Source: Ahaetulla prasina (lineage: Eukaryota > Chordata > Lepidosauria > Squamata > Colubridae). Taken from it: a DNA stretch of 64,000 bases. Below are positions 56,001 through 59,768 of the stretch, piece by piece. Position 1 is the stretch's first letter. Each line of letters starts with the position of its first letter. The notes beneath the pieces are model-generated. The model saw only the letters and a list, made by a program, of their open reading frames with translations. It was not told the origin of the DNA and made no database searches. The stretch lies in assembly GCF_028640845.1 (NCBI RefSeq), contig NC_080540.1, positions 164,381,252 through 164,445,251 on the forward strand. Reading direction: 5' to 3'. Both the position numbers and the translations under genes were made by a program.

Positions 56001-59000
56001 GGAGTGGGATTTGGGGGTTCTCTGAACTGCTCAGAATCTTAGCTAGAGGTTCTCCCGAACCCCTGCGAACCCCCAGCAGCCCATCCCTGGACTTGAAGTT
56101 GTACGGCTGAAAACTTCCACTATCCTGGTTCTTCATATAGTTCTTAAGAAAGGGATCTGGTAAGGAGAACCTAGCAATGGAGGAACCCAGTACAAGTAAC
56201 CCTTGGCTTACAACCAATCATTTAGTGACCATTCAAAGGGTACAACGGCACTGAAAAAAAGTTGTGACCATTTTTTACACTTCTTAACACGTTCAAACGT
56301 TGTAGCATCCCTCTCCATGGTCACGTGATCCAAATTCAGATGCTTGGCTAGTGGTTCATATTTATGACGGGTTGCAGTGTCTCTGGGTCACGAGATCCGC
56401 TTTTGAAACTTTCTGACAAGCAAAGTCAATGGGGAAGCTAGCTTCACAACAATCACATTATTACAACGACAGTGATTCACTTAACAACTGTGGCAAGAAA
56501 GGTTGTAAAATGGGACATCAATAAATGTCTCACTTAGCAACATCAACTTTTGGGTCCATTATGGTCATAAGTTGAGGACTACCTGTAATTAACTTTTTCT
56601 TCTTCTGCTGCTCAGTTGTGTCTTATTTTGGGAGACTGCCTGAACAAGTGCCTGAAATTTTCTTGGCAAGGTTCCTCTGCTCTCCCCAGAAATGGTTTGT
56701 CCTTGCCTGCTTCTTAGGGTTGAGAGAGTGTGACTGGCCCAAAGTTACCCAGCTGCCCCAGGTGGGACTAGAATTCACAGTCGCCCAGTTCCCTGGTGCC
56801 TTTAACCATTACATCAAACTGATTGAGGTATTATAAAAAATATTCTCTGAATTTGCTCCTCCAACATGAAGGCCTGGGATTGGAGATGCTGTACTTCTTC
56901 AACACAAATATGGATTTTGCTATTGCTCTCCAGTGATAGTCCTCTGTTTGCATTCAGAAGTATTTCTCTAATATTAATTCGGTGTTTTTAAAGATAGGTG
57001 GAGAAGCAGTGGCAGACGACAGGAATGAATGAAGAAAAGGAAAAGATGTCTCAAAAGTGTTTTTTTCCTCAAAAGGCAAGTGGCCTTTCTTGTTTTTTTT
57101 CCTCCCTTTGAAAACGTTTTACTTTTCATCCATTCTTCAGAACCAAAAAAGCTTCTTGGATGAGAAGTGAAAGAATTTCAAGGAAAAAACCCAAGAAAGT
57201 CTACTTTGCCTTTTGGAAAAACATCTTTGGGACAATCATGACTTGGATGATTGAGGATCTCCATAGACAAGAGAACAAGGCCTTGCTTTGTAGAGGCCCC
57301 CTGCTCTGTGGTCTTGCTGCTTAGATGCATTATTTTTAGACAGTGATACTTTGAGTAGGAACGTTGCCTCTTTTTTCCTGCTTGTTGTTCTCAAAGAGCT
57401 GTAGGCCAAGCACAAGTGCAGCATCTCCAGCTTTCTCCATGCATGGCCCTGCATACATGGAGAAAGCAAAGGAAACAATTGGATTTGGGCTTGCCAGGCA
57501 GATGCAATCAGCTACACAAGGCCAAAACCAAAGACATCGGCACTACAGCCAGTAAAGTCAGTCCATATAACTCGATTCCCTGAATTTTTTTTTTAAAAAA
57601 ATCCCAATCTATTAAGAATAATTAAAATAAATAAAATTGGCATTTTAAATTAGGCCTCGATGGCAAAAACTAGGCCAGCAGCCATCTGGTCTCAGCAGAA
57701 AACAAGCCGTCTGGGCTGGCCAGCCTGTTTTTGTGCTGGGGAGCAAGGAACACGATGTGCTTTTGCAGCCTCTGAGCATGTGCAGTGATATCAACTACAC
57801 CAACCCAACTTTGCAGAAGCACATGATACAGGCTCATGCGGGTGGGAGGAGAGGGGCTCACCCTAGTTCAGTGATGGCTAACCTTTTTGCCGTCGTGTGC
57901 CAAAAGCGGGGAGAGCACGGGAGGGAGTGATGCGCATGTGTGCCCACACCCATAATTCAATGCCCCTCTTGCACTCCTCCCACTTTTGGCACGCAATGGC
58001 AAAAAGGTTACTGGTGGGCCCAGTAGGCTCGTTTTTCGCCCTCCCCAGGCTCCAGAGGCTTTCTTGGAGCCTGGGGAGGGCGAAAACAGCCTCCCCCACT
58101 CCCCTAAGGTCCTCCGGAAGCCAGAAACAGCCTGTTTTCTGACTTCTGGTGGGCCGGAAGGCCCAAAAATCAGCTGGCCAGCACGTGCATGTGTGATGGA
58201 GCTGAGTTAGGGCAACACTCACGTGCCCACAGATATGGCTTTGTGTTCCACCTTTGGCATGCATGCCATAGATTCGCCATCATGGCCCTAGTTGGTCCTG
58301 CTTTGTTGCAGACACTATTTTGCAAACATGGTCATGATTGGAAGATCCTTTTTTTGGGGGGAGGGGCTATCTAAATAAATTCTGGGGGACCTGAACACAG
58401 ATAGTCCTCATGACCACATTTGAGCCCAACATTTATGTTAATTAAGTGAGACATTTGTTAAGTGAGTTTTGCCCAGTGGTGGGATTCGAGTAATTTAACA
58501 ACCGGTTCTCTGCCCTAATGACTTCTTCCAACAACCAGTTTGCCAAACTGTTCAGAAAGTTAACAACCGGTTCTCTCGAAGTGGTGCAAACTGGCTGAAT
58601 CCCACCACTGGTTTTGCCCCATTTTACAACCTTCCTTGCCAACGCTGTTACGTGAATCACTGCTGTTGTTAAGTTAGTGACCAGGTTGTTAAGCGAACCT
58701 GGCTTCCCCATTTGCTTGTGAGCAGGTCGCAAAAGGGGAACACCAGACTCTGGGGCACACAACAACAGTCATAAATATGAAGAAGTTGCCAAGCATCTGA
58801 ATTTTGATCGTGTGATCATGGGGATGCCGCAAAGGTCGTAACTGTGAAAAAAGATTATAAGTCACATTTTTCAGTGCTGTTGTAACTTTGAACTTCTGTA
58901 AGCCAAGGACTACCTGTACTGGTCTGGACTCTGGAAGGGTTAAAGTGGGCTCAGAGAAGAACAGATAACAAAGAGGAATGAGGATGGCTCCCACTGGGTG

Positions 59001-59768
59001 TCAAGGCTGGAGGAAAAATGCTCATCCTGTTGCCTGTTTTTATGGTGCTTTATTTTGAGGAACATCTCCAAACAGGATTAGGAAAACCCCAAATCATAGA
59101 ACGAAGACTTAGCCAGCCAAAGAATCACAGCCCTTTGGTAGCTTCCAACTTCCCACGGTTGCCTGGAGTGGGCAGCTGAATCTTTGCTGACTCAAAGTCT
59201 TCACACGTTGACTGAGACTGAAAGGGAAGGGGTGAATCAGAGGGCAGCCTTGCCAGTTGCCGTCTGCTGAGGTTGCTGCCTTCAAGGAAATCTTGCACCT
59301 TGGCGAAGAACGCAGCTGCCTGCCTTAGCTTCACCAAGAACTCCTCAACTCAAAAGCCCAAAGGTTCCTCCTCAAGGTTCACCTTCCAGTTCAAGTGTGG
59401 CTACTCAAGGGAGCAAATCAACCAGCCACTGGGAAGGAAGAGATACAAAGCACAAAGGCAGCATAATGTTCCGGTTTCAGGTTGCTAGAAATGTATTCTC
59501 TCTTCATCACCTCTTAGCTGGCTAGAGAAGAGAGGGTTGCAGACTATCTATCCTCTTAGCCACAAGATAAGATACCCACACCTTTCAGCTCTGGATGCTG
59601 CTCTTAGACCAAATGCATTCCAAGTCCCTCCAAGGTGGTGTTGGAAACGGGACAGGAAGGGGAACAAATGGCAAGAGAGGCTCACAAGACTCACCGGCTG
59701 CTTGCACCAGGCACAACTGGGGTGGGACTGAATGCACTCATGGCAGGAAGGCTGAGGCTGGCAGGATC
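16694..59768 (-). CDS. ITGB7: Integrin beta-7 (ITGB7), thirteen coding exons, partial at both ends
   Basis: Thirteen minus-strand exons join in phase to 699 open codons without a stop. The order is PSI (residues 1-about 60), hybrid, beta-I domain (about 100-345), hybrid return, I-EGF modules (about 420-575), beta-tail (576-643), transmembrane (about 652-672) and cytoplasmic start. Metal-site residues are intact: D117, S119 and S121 (MIDAS), D124/D125 (ADMIDAS), N212, D214, E217 and D247. Beta-7 pairs with alpha-4 or alpha-E and binds MAdCAM-1 or E-cadherin on lymphocytes in mammals. Assignment to beta-7 rather than beta-1/2 rests on [19 protein letters not shown], the CX6C specificity loop (C174-C181) and the neighbour ZNF740. 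The signal-peptide exon and the NPxY exon are missing. I-EGF2 is shortened. Confidence 0.9.
16959..17185. repeat. Head-to-head tRNA-derived repeats forming a hairpin
   Basis: The left arm (AAGAAATAAGGGAGACTAGTA) and the right arm (ACTAGTCTCCCTTATTTCTT) mirror around about 17068. The apex TGGGATTCGAACCCGGGCTG reads as a tRNA B-box on the minus strand. Confidence 0.75.
17190..18070. other. ITGB7 intron, unassigned apart from a LINE tail
   Basis: Only the AGAAT/LINE tail (17687-17835) and a T-run near 17451 stand out. A 172-codon minus frame here is interrupted by repeat-like sequence and matches nothing known. Confidence 0.45.
17687..17835 (-). mobile_element. Snake-type LINE tail with AGAAT microsatellite
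   Basis: (AGAAT)n leads into TTTTTATTGGCCAAGTGTGA, a block seen at four other places. On the minus strand the element would end in ATTCT repeats. Confidence 0.7.
18072..18285. mobile_element. MITE fragment, GGTGGGTTGCTCCCGGTTCG family
   Basis: Related to the CAGTGGTGGG family, with CCGGTAGTAAAAGT and a GCGCATGTGCAG core. Similar copies lie at 38020-38500 and 51225-51425. Confidence 0.6.
18576..18680. mobile_element. hAT-type hairpin MITE
   Basis: 105 bp, CAGGAGTCTTCAACCTTGG to GAGACCCCTG, with a perfect 8-bp duplication GCCTAGCA. It lies about 150 bp from an ITGB7 exon donor. Confidence 0.9.
18727..18758. repeat. (TC)n microsatellite
   Basis: Sixteen TC units, about 80 bp from an ITGB7 donor site. 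Confidence 0.95.
18838..19040 (-). CDS. ITGB7: ITGB7 exon: beta-tail domain
   Basis: The acceptor is at 19042-19041 and the donor GTGAGT begins at 18837. The 67 codons start [20 protein letters not shown], with the WC, IYLIEKD and ILLTV patterns typical of the integrin beta-tail domain just outside the membrane. It begins and ends in split codons that match its neighbours. Confidence 0.92.
19604..20050 (+). mobile_element. L3/CR1-like LINE 3' fragment
   Basis: It starts within the RT C-terminal coding part (TTAGAAAATTTAGAACTACG), continues to the RGL* terminus and a 3' UTR that ends in AAATGAATGAATG repeats. It is 5'-truncated. Flanking copies of AGTGCAAAAGGGGGAAGGAG (31 bp in all) at 19573-19603 and 20716-20746 may be the target duplication. 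Confidence 0.75.
20053..20115 (-). repeat. Short AGAAT repeat and LINE-tail scrap
   Basis: AGAATAGAAT units followed by a truncated TTTTTATTGGCTAAGTGTGA block, then GAATGAATGA repeats. Confidence 0.6.
20116..20715. other. Unassigned sequence between a LINE tail and a duplicated target
   Basis: No coding or repeat family was recognised apart from a GT/GA/GGGA microsatellite at 20662-20715. It lies inside the 31-bp direct repeats that flank the L3 fragment, so it may have been carried in with the LINE. Confidence 0.4.
21017..21270. repeat. Two-copy tandem repeat of about 124 bp
   Basis: GCGCC(A/G)CCAAGAGAA...GGCACACAGGCGC...TTCTGAAGCACGGAG...AACGGCCCTCCTTTCTCTC occurs twice in a row, inside the foldback element. 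Confidence 0.8.
21479..22206. repeat. CpG-rich inverted repeat with CGG-rich loop
   Basis: Arms of roughly 350 bp mirror each other around about 21832: GCATTGGCGCGGGGAAGCCC at 21482 recurs inverted near 22195, and the segment reading GGTCATTCCATCGGAGTAAT recurs inverted near 22050. The centre is a (GGCGGT/GGCGGA) run at about 21812-21850. Open frames here arise from composition and symmetry, not coding. Confidence 0.85.
22446..22582. mobile_element. hAT-type MITE (CAGTGGTGGGATTCA family)
   Basis: 137 bp with inverted CAGTGGTGGGATTCA termini and a perfect 8-bp target duplication CATACAAA (22438-22445 and 22583-22590). Confidence 0.9.
22750..23100. repeat. Degraded member of the CAGGTAGTCC family
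   Basis: TTTAGTGACCATCCAAAGCT and GACTCACTTAACAGCCACCT match internal parts of 56195-56585. The matching end (GGATTACCTGTAGT) appears at about 23322. Confidence 0.5.
23104..23252. repeat. AGAAT microsatellite with GGAAT variants
   Basis: An imperfect AATAG/GGAAT region grades into a clean (AGAAT)n run at 23186-23252. The adjoining LINE block is not visible here. Confidence 0.8.
23895..24102 (-). CDS. ITGB7: ITGB7 exon: I-EGF3 and I-EGF4
   Basis: The acceptor is at 24104-24103 and the donor GTGAGG begins at 23894. The 68 codons begin [20 protein letters not shown] and carry I-EGF3 and I-EGF4. Near the end the chain reads [15 protein letters not shown]; mammalian beta-7 has a CPGC pair in this stretch, which is lacking here, so one predicted disulfide of I-EGF4 may be lost. 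Confidence 0.92.
24545..24643. mobile_element. hAT-type hairpin MITE
   Basis: 99 bp with CAGGGGTCTCCAACC ends and a perfect 8-bp duplication CTCTAGTT (24537-24544 and 24644-24651). Confidence 0.9.
24950..25075. repeat. hAT-type fragment
   Basis: CATTGAATTATGGGTGTGGG and GGCAAAAAGGTTAGCCATCA match the family of 57869-58285 in the other orientation. Confidence 0.6.
25145..26395. repeat. Decayed tetranucleotide array (CTGT/CCAT) with strand switches
   Basis: GACA/GGAC-type repeats at 25165-25235, then CTGTCTGTCCATC-type repeats from 25397, a short switch to GACAGATAG...GGACAGACAG at 25875-25922, then CTGTCCATC again to about 26395. Long open frames rich in Ser, Val, Cys and Leu are artefacts of the repeat. 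Confidence 0.85.
26548..26690 (-). CDS. ITGB7: ITGB7 exon: I-EGF1 end and shortened I-EGF2
   Basis: The acceptor is at 26692-26691 and the donor GTAAAA begins at 26547. Its 47 codons read [20 protein letters not shown], then [20 protein letters not shown] and RNGQLCA. The start matches the end of I-EGF1, and the end matches CDDASCERHEGILCGG of mammalian beta-7. Between them about 25 residues of the expected I-EGF2 core, including several cysteines, are absent. The frame stays open and both splice sites look normal. Confidence 0.88.
26700..27436. other. ITGB7 intron, nothing recognised
   Basis: No exon or obvious repeat was identified. Confidence 0.45.
27437..27560 (-). mobile_element. Snake-type LINE tail with AGAAT repeat
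   Basis: Same block as 17687-17835, followed by a TATATA tract. Short AGAAT lead. Confidence 0.68.
27890..28075. repeat. hAT-like fragment
   Basis: CTGAGGGCCAAATCTGGCCC and the CTGCGGGGCCGGCCTGG block resemble Charlie-like repeats with GGGCCGG cores. Confidence 0.45.
28329..28522 (-). CDS. ITGB7: ITGB7 exon: hybrid end and I-EGF1 start
   Basis: The acceptor is at 28524-28523 and the donor GTATTT begins at 28328. The 64 codons start [14 protein letters not shown], continue through the last hybrid strand, then enter I-EGF1 with [20 protein letters not shown] and CGIC. It ends with two bases of a split codon. Confidence 0.93.
28733..28876 (-). CDS. ITGB7: ITGB7 exon: hybrid domain return
   Basis: The acceptor is at 28878-28877 and the donor GTGAGT begins at 28732. 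Its 48 codons begin [18 protein letters not shown] and end in CSDVSVNQM. This returns the chain from the inserted beta-I domain to the hybrid domain. Phase 0 on both sides. Confidence 0.93.
29030..29872. mobile_element. Cluster of TTTTTCGGAGTATAAGAC MITEs with a nested LINE tail
   Basis: GTTTTTTGGAGTATAAGACA at 29031, CGTATTTTTCGGAGTATAAG at 29419 and CTTATACTCTGAAAAATACA at 29850. A minus-strand LINE tail (TATACCGCCCTTCTCCCAAA) lies at 29480-29650. Confidence 0.65.
29480..29650 (-). mobile_element. LINE 3' tail, TTTATTTATT/CCGCCCTTCTCC type
   Basis: Reverse of the block at 5345-5462 (ACCGCCCTGAGTCCTTCGGG), led by TTTATTTATTT. Further relatives lie at 33680-33775 and at the start of the SINE at 38090. 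Confidence 0.6.
30170..30305 (-). mobile_element. SINE fragment (second family), reverse
   Basis: CTCTGAGGTAGGTGGAGCTG, TAGAACCTGGATCTCCC and TTTTAACCTCTACACTGA. Confidence 0.6.
30310..31095 (+). mobile_element. L3/CR1-like LINE, longest copy with open RT C-terminus
   Basis: An open frame of 192 codons (30371-30949) ends in [19 protein letters not shown]...LTPFLRGL, the C-terminal part of a CR1/L3-clade reverse transcriptase. The catalytic domain is missing. The 3' UTR ends in AAATA repeats near 31090. Confidence 0.8.
31311..31684. mobile_element. hAT-type MITE, longer member of the CAGTGGTGGG family
   Basis: 374 bp with the same termini and an 8-bp duplication with one mismatch (AATACAAG / AATGCAAG). 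Confidence 0.85.
32031..32120 (-). CDS. ITGB7: ITGB7 exon: end of beta-I domain
   Basis: The acceptor is at 32122-32121 and the donor GTGAGG begins at 32030. Its 30 codons read [20 protein letters not shown] and then [10 protein letters not shown], the C-terminal helix that transmits conformational change to the hybrid domain. Phase 0 on both sides. Confidence 0.94.
32190..32445. mobile_element. MITE of the AACCGGTAG family with two 42-bp units
   Basis: Begins near AGGGATGAAATCCAGCAGGT and ends at AATTTCACCCCTG. It carries two to three copies of the GGGGATTTTGCA(G/A)TATCCTTC unit that is expanded at 61.0 kb. Confidence 0.6.
32473..32568 (-). CDS. ITGB7: ITGB7 exon: beta-I domain
   Basis: The acceptor is at 32570-32569 and the donor GTGACT begins at 32472. 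Its 32 codons begin [20 protein letters not shown] and continue FAVTS, a highly conserved core strand of the beta-I domain. Phase 0 on both sides. Confidence 0.94.
32675..32815. repeat. Penelope-associated terminal fragment, tentative
   Basis: GGTCATGGTTGTCCCAAAGG, AAGAGGCAACTGGACTTTTC and GACGTTTCGCTTCTCAGC form a block that recurs in the window at 53.8, 54.5 and 57.1 kb. I associate it with Penelope-like elements from memory only. Confidence 0.45.
33258..33522. mobile_element. MITE of the same family
   Basis: GAGGTGGGTTTCAGCAGGTT start and a TGGGGATTTTGCAGTAACCT unit, in the same arrangement as 32190-32445. Confidence 0.55.
33680..33775 (+). mobile_element. LINE 3' tail
   Basis: GTAAGCTGCCTTGAGTCGCC and AAAATAAATAAAA end. 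Confidence 0.5.
33780..34554. other. ITGB7 intron, nothing recognised
   Basis: No repeat family could be named; no exon is required here by phase. Confidence 0.4.
34555..35080 (+). mobile_element. L2/CR1-like LINE 3' end with GTT/ATT tail
   Basis: The coding remnant ([14 protein letters not shown] ... [19 protein letters not shown]) ends at 34927 and is followed by the 3' signature GGACTAGAAGGCCTCCAAGG-like block, then a (GTT)n(ATT)n tail at 34987-35079 that nearly touches an ITGB7 donor site. Confidence 0.75.
34987..35079. repeat. (GTT)n(ATT)n microsatellite
   Basis: A LINE tail expanded into about 10 GTT and 20 ATT units, ending 19 bases from an ITGB7 exon. Confidence 0.95.
35098..35256 (-). 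CDS. ITGB7: ITGB7 exon: beta-I domain
   Basis: The acceptor is at 35258-35257 and a donor GTAGGT begins at 35097. The 53 codons start EQIGWRNV and include [12 protein letters not shown]247 is the conserved acidic residue of the metal sites; the next residue is Gly where mammalian beta-7 has a second Asp, as I recall. A GTT/ATT microsatellite lies only about 20 bases beyond the donor, so this splice site sits in an unstable context. Confidence 0.93.
35365..35848 (+). mobile_element. L3/CR1-like LINE 3' fragment
   Basis: Same family as 30310-31095: RT C-terminus ([20 protein letters not shown]), an in-frame stop at 35632, then the 3' UTR and AAATA tail. It starts about 100 bases upstream (transcriptionally) of an ITGB7 exon. 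Confidence 0.78.
35850..36504. other. ITGB7 intron, nothing recognised
   Basis: Unique-looking sequence without splice-consistent open frames. Confidence 0.4.
36870..36945. repeat. (GA)n and (GGAA)n microsatellites
   Basis: GAGAGA units pass into GAAA and GGAAGGAAGG. A further GGGA/GGAA run lies at 37203-37235. Confidence 0.9.
36980..37080 (+). repeat. CR1-like fragment
   Basis: GGAAGGGACCTGGAGGTCAT and the CTAGT(C/T)(C/T)AACCC block are typical of CR1 ends. A related scrap occurs at 23258-23300. Confidence 0.5.
37236..38019. other. ITGB7 intron with TTTATT and TA runs
   Basis: TTTATTTATT near 37650-37682 followed by TTGTCACAACAATATATGTA, the reverse of the L3 LINE end, suggests a minus-strand L3 scrap at about 37650-37790. 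The rest is unassigned. Confidence 0.45.
38020..38500. mobile_element. MITE with a nested minus-strand SINE
   Basis: TGGGTTTTAAAACCCGGAGC at the left and GAACCGGGAGCAACCCACCA at the right are inverted ends, split by the SINE at 38090-38345. Confidence 0.6.
38090..38345 (-). mobile_element. tRNA-derived SINE, reverse orientation
   Basis: Reverse of the 39465 type: AACAATCTGGGTCCTCATTT, GGCTGAGTCAACCTTGGGCC, GAACTCACAG and CTGAGCCACCAGA. Confidence 0.75.
38579..38820 (-). CDS. ITGB7: ITGB7 exon: beta-I domain, specificity loop
   Basis: The acceptor is at 38822-38821 and the donor GTGAGT begins at 38578. Its 80 codons (151-230) begin [12 protein letters not shown]. The specificity-determining loop disulfide is C174-C181 with six residues between. 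N212, D214 and E217 correspond to the synergistic metal site in [11 protein letters not shown]. The exon ends in phase 0. Confidence 0.95.
38866..39170 (+). mobile_element. LTR-like segment, uncertain
   Basis: TATAAA near 39043 and AATAAA near 39107, ending in CTGACA, resemble LTR architecture. No target duplication was found, so the limits are tentative. Confidence 0.25.
39253..39340. repeat. G-rich purine tract
   Basis: GGAGGGGAGGGAGGGGGTAG and related G-rich units; could form G-quadruplexes, by sequence alone. Confidence 0.75.
39465..39705 (+). mobile_element. tRNA-derived SINE, full
   Basis: Close to 258-478: GGTGGTGCAGTGGTTAGAGT, AAAGTTCAAATCTCACTAGG and a GTGCTATTGCTAT end. Lies in an ITGB7 intron. 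Confidence 0.85.
39965..40385. mobile_element. MITE of the GTTCGGACCGG family
   Basis: GAGGTAAAATGCTCCTGGTT at the left and ACTGGTAGGG...GATTTCACCCCTG at the right. It ends only a few bases from the donor of the ITGB7 MIDAS exon (40392). Confidence 0.6.
40392..40562 (-). CDS. ITGB7: ITGB7 exon: beta-I domain start with MIDAS
   Basis: The acceptor is at 40564-40563 and the donor GTATGT begins at 40391. It encodes residues 94-149, including [20 protein letters not shown]117, S119 and S121 form the metal-ion-dependent adhesion site, with D124/D125 for the adjacent site; these positions are conserved across ligand-binding beta integrins. This indicates retained ligand-binding chemistry. Confidence 0.96.
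40715..41303 (+). mobile_element. Solo LTR beside the 5' splice site of an ITGB7 exon
   Basis: The ends are TGTGAGAAG...ATTACTTACA, with a 4-bp duplication GTAC at 40711-40714 and 41304-41307. An AATAAA lies near 41209. Both ends resemble the LTR at 49759-50267 in opposite orientation (shared CACCC start, ATTTCCCCTAAAAG block and CCAGATGGATATT end). A 4-bp duplication and TG...CA ends suit an endogenous-retrovirus-type LTR. No internal region is present. Confidence 0.75.
41312..41513 (-). CDS. ITGB7: ITGB7 exon: end of PSI and hybrid domain
   Basis: The acceptor is at 41515-41514 and the donor GTAAGTAC begins at 41311. The 202 nt encode residues 26-92, with [12 protein letters not shown] closing the PSI domain and [16 protein letters not shown] of the hybrid segment. 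The intron before it is about 18 kb. A partial copy of this exon lies upstream in the transcript at 42561-42676. An LTR begins only 8 bases after the 5' splice site. Confidence 0.95.
41391..42556. repeat. Tandem duplication, unit 1
   Basis: The segment from within the ITGB7 exon to about 42556 is repeated directly after it (42557-48300, ignoring the Gypsy-like insertion). By eye the two copies differ at only about 1-1.5% of positions. A short shared string, CCTGTCCTC, sits at the start, the junction and the end. Unit 1 keeps the uninterrupted CTTTC target (41633-41637) where unit 2 carries the retrotransposon. Confidence 0.9.
42561..42676 (-). pseudogene. Partial duplicate of ITGB7 exon (decoy exon fragment)
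   Basis: This 116-bp segment repeats the first part of the exon at 41312-41513, starting [13 protein letters not shown] and breaking off after KQHIL at the duplication junction. Its acceptor (42678-42677) and pyrimidine tract are intact, but no matching donor follows. In the transcript it precedes the true exon, so it could compete for splicing. Confidence 0.92.
42796..42983 (-). repeat. 3' LTR of Gypsy-like element
   Basis: It is 188 bp and almost identical to the copy at 47185-47372. The polypurine tract GGGAGGGAAGGAG (minus strand) abuts it. Confidence 0.93.
43643..44257 (-). pseudogene. Integrase region of Gypsy element
   Basis: [12 protein letters not shown] marks the zinc-binding start. 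[21 protein letters not shown] and a later SSGLAERFV correspond to the D, D, E catalytic core. Small indels, when compared with the second copy near 62.5-63.1 kb, interrupt the C-terminal part. Confidence 0.83.
44296..44826 (-). pseudogene. RNase H region of Gypsy element
   Basis: A continuous stretch with [20 protein letters not shown] and [12 protein letters not shown], ending in the [12 protein letters not shown] motif, matches Ty3/Gypsy RNase H. It is open across the domain but out of frame with its neighbours. Confidence 0.85.
44792..45820 (-). pseudogene. Reverse transcriptase region of Gypsy element, broken
   Basis: The open part from 45820 contains the fingers and palm, including [16 protein letters not shown] (motif A) and, after an apparent shift, FDDVLVSG at the catalytic DD box near 45255. 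A further segment (45127-44792) includes [18 protein letters not shown], the RT thumb region. Separate frames show the coding sequence is disrupted. Confidence 0.82.
45799..46215 (-). pseudogene. Aspartic protease region of Gypsy element
   Basis: The active-site motif DTGS lies at 46078-46089 in the context [16 protein letters not shown], typical of retropepsins. The downstream part is shifted out of frame before reaching the reverse transcriptase. Confidence 0.78.
46403..47108 (-). pseudogene. Gag-like region of Gypsy element, frameshifted
   Basis: The region starts at an ATG at 47108 with a capsid-like stretch ([17 protein letters not shown]) and continues in other frames with [18 protein letters not shown]. 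At least two frame changes separate the parts. Similarity to Ty3/Gypsy Gag is by pattern only. Confidence 0.75.
47185..47372 (-). repeat. 5' LTR of Gypsy-like element
   Basis: It is 188 bp with TG...CA ends and a TATATAAGG box on the minus strand, suitable for Pol II initiation. It differs from the 3' LTR at two bases. A TGG-starting stretch immediately inside (47165-47183) may be the primer-binding site; the cognate tRNA was not identified. Confidence 0.93.
48301..48852. other. Large ITGB7 intron, nothing recognised
   Basis: Unique sequence to the left of a hairpin MITE. Confidence 0.4.
48853..48982. mobile_element. Hairpin MITE (TTTCTTAACCTTAGCAAC family)
   Basis: Inverted arms around AATTCCATAGCC, flanked by TTTAGAG-like sequence on both sides. 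Confidence 0.7.
49759..50267 (-). mobile_element. Solo LTR, same family as 40715-41303
   Basis: The 509-bp segment has TG...CA ends and a 4-bp duplication GTAG (49755-49758 and 50268-50271). On its own strand it begins TGTAGGAAGTTAGCACCC. It lies in the large ITGB7 intron in the same transcriptional direction as the gene. Confidence 0.7.
50272..51227. other. Large ITGB7 intron, nothing recognised
   Basis: AT-rich, no exon or repeat identified. Confidence 0.4.
51228..51428. mobile_element. MITE of the GCTACCGGTTCGC family
   Basis: GGGGTAAAATTCACTTACCT start, GCGCATGTGCAG core and GATCCAGATAGAACCGGCTG end. Confidence 0.55.
51430..52120. other. Large ITGB7 intron, nothing recognised
   Basis: No exon or repeat family identified before the AGAAT array. 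Confidence 0.4.
52121..52330 (-). mobile_element. Snake-type LINE tail with long AGAAT array
   Basis: About 16 AGAAT units (52121-52199) join the same TTTTATTGGCCAAGTGTG block. The array gives spurious open frames. Confidence 0.72.
52430..52832 (+). mobile_element. L3/CR1-like LINE 3' fragment
   Basis: A decayed RT C-terminus and 3' UTR, ending in TGTTGTGACAAAATAAATAA repeats. A TA microsatellite sits inside the UTR at about 52693-52712. Confidence 0.72.
53065..53468. mobile_element. TA-flanked MITE, same family
   Basis: CGGGTAGTCCTCAGCTTATG start and degenerate GACGGCTACCTATA end, with the CATGTGACCATGGGAA core. Confidence 0.65.
53646..54367. repeat. 722-bp tandem duplication, unit 1
   Basis: GGATATAAAATGAGACTGTA at 53646 repeats at 54368. 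The unit contains a Penelope-type block and an L3 LINE 3' end. Few differences separate the units. Confidence 0.9.
54368..55089. repeat. 722-bp tandem duplication, unit 2
   Basis: Near-identical to 53646-54367, ending in the L3 terminal TTGTTGTGACAAAAAA before unique sequence. Confidence 0.9.
55090..55677. other. Large ITGB7 intron, nothing recognised
   Basis: Contains a CACC run near 55593-55610 only. Confidence 0.4.
55678..56095. mobile_element. MITE-like repeat rich in CCCAGGCTC
   Basis: CAGGGGTGGGCTTCCAAAAT start and CAGCCCATCCCTGG end form imperfect inverted termini. The inside has several copies of CCCCAGGCTCTGGAGGC. Confidence 0.6.
56195..56585. mobile_element. TA-flanked MITE, same family
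   Basis: AAGTAACCCTTGGCTTACAA start and CATAAGTTGAGGACTACCTG end. Confidence 0.65.
56690..56825 (-). mobile_element. SINE fragment (second family), reverse
   Basis: GAGAGTGTGACTGGCCCAAA, GGACTAGAATTCACAGTC and TTTAACCATTACATCAAACT. Confidence 0.65.
57020..57265. repeat. Inverted pair of the GACGTTTCGCTTCTCATCC block
   Basis: Degraded copies of the block at 32675 face each other around about 57140, giving an imperfect hairpin. Confidence 0.5.
57266..57860. other. Large ITGB7 intron, nothing recognised
   Basis: No splice-consistent coding segment was seen. Confidence 0.4.
57869..58285. mobile_element. hAT-type element (CAGTGATGGCTAACCTTTT family)
   Basis: 417 bp with CAGTGATGGCTAACC at the left, a degenerate GCCATCATGG at the right, and a perfect 8-bp duplication CCCTAGTT (57861-57868 and 58286-58293). 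A related fragment lies at 24950-25075. Confidence 0.85.
58400..58918. mobile_element. TA-type MITE with a nested hAT MITE
   Basis: AGATAGTCCTCATGACC start and GTAAGCCAAGGACTACCTGT end, interrupted by the 137-bp hAT MITE at 58474-58610. Confidence 0.7.
58474..58610. mobile_element. hAT-type MITE (CAGTGGTGGGATTC family)
   Basis: 137 bp, same ends as 22446-22582, with a perfect 8-bp duplication GTTTTGCC (58466-58473 and 58611-58618). It lies inside an older element (58400-58918). Confidence 0.9.
58920..59694. other. ITGB7 intron adjoining the first visible exon
   Basis: Less repetitive than its surroundings. A 70-codon minus frame at 59125-59337 has no integrin similarity. Confidence 0.4.
59695..59768 (-). 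CDS. ITGB7: ITGB7 exon: start of PSI domain
   Basis: The acceptor AG is at 59770-59769 and the donor GTGAGT begins at 59694. The exon completes a split glycine and encodes [20 protein letters not shown] and then CKQP, the first cysteine cluster of the PSI domain. An upstream exon with the initiator and signal peptide is required. I saw no convincing candidate between 59769 and 61848, so it may lie beyond the Gypsy-like element at the right edge. Confidence 0.93.

Noticed and set aside
59125..59337. Possible additional ITGB7 exon
   Set aside because: The exons at 59695 and 41513 already join in phase, and the peptide does not match the PSI or hybrid domain.
16694..59768. ITGB7 as a processed or dead pseudogene
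   Set aside because: Thirteen exons keep introns, GT-AG sites, phases and all metal-site residues without a stop, which argues for a working gene despite the odd features.
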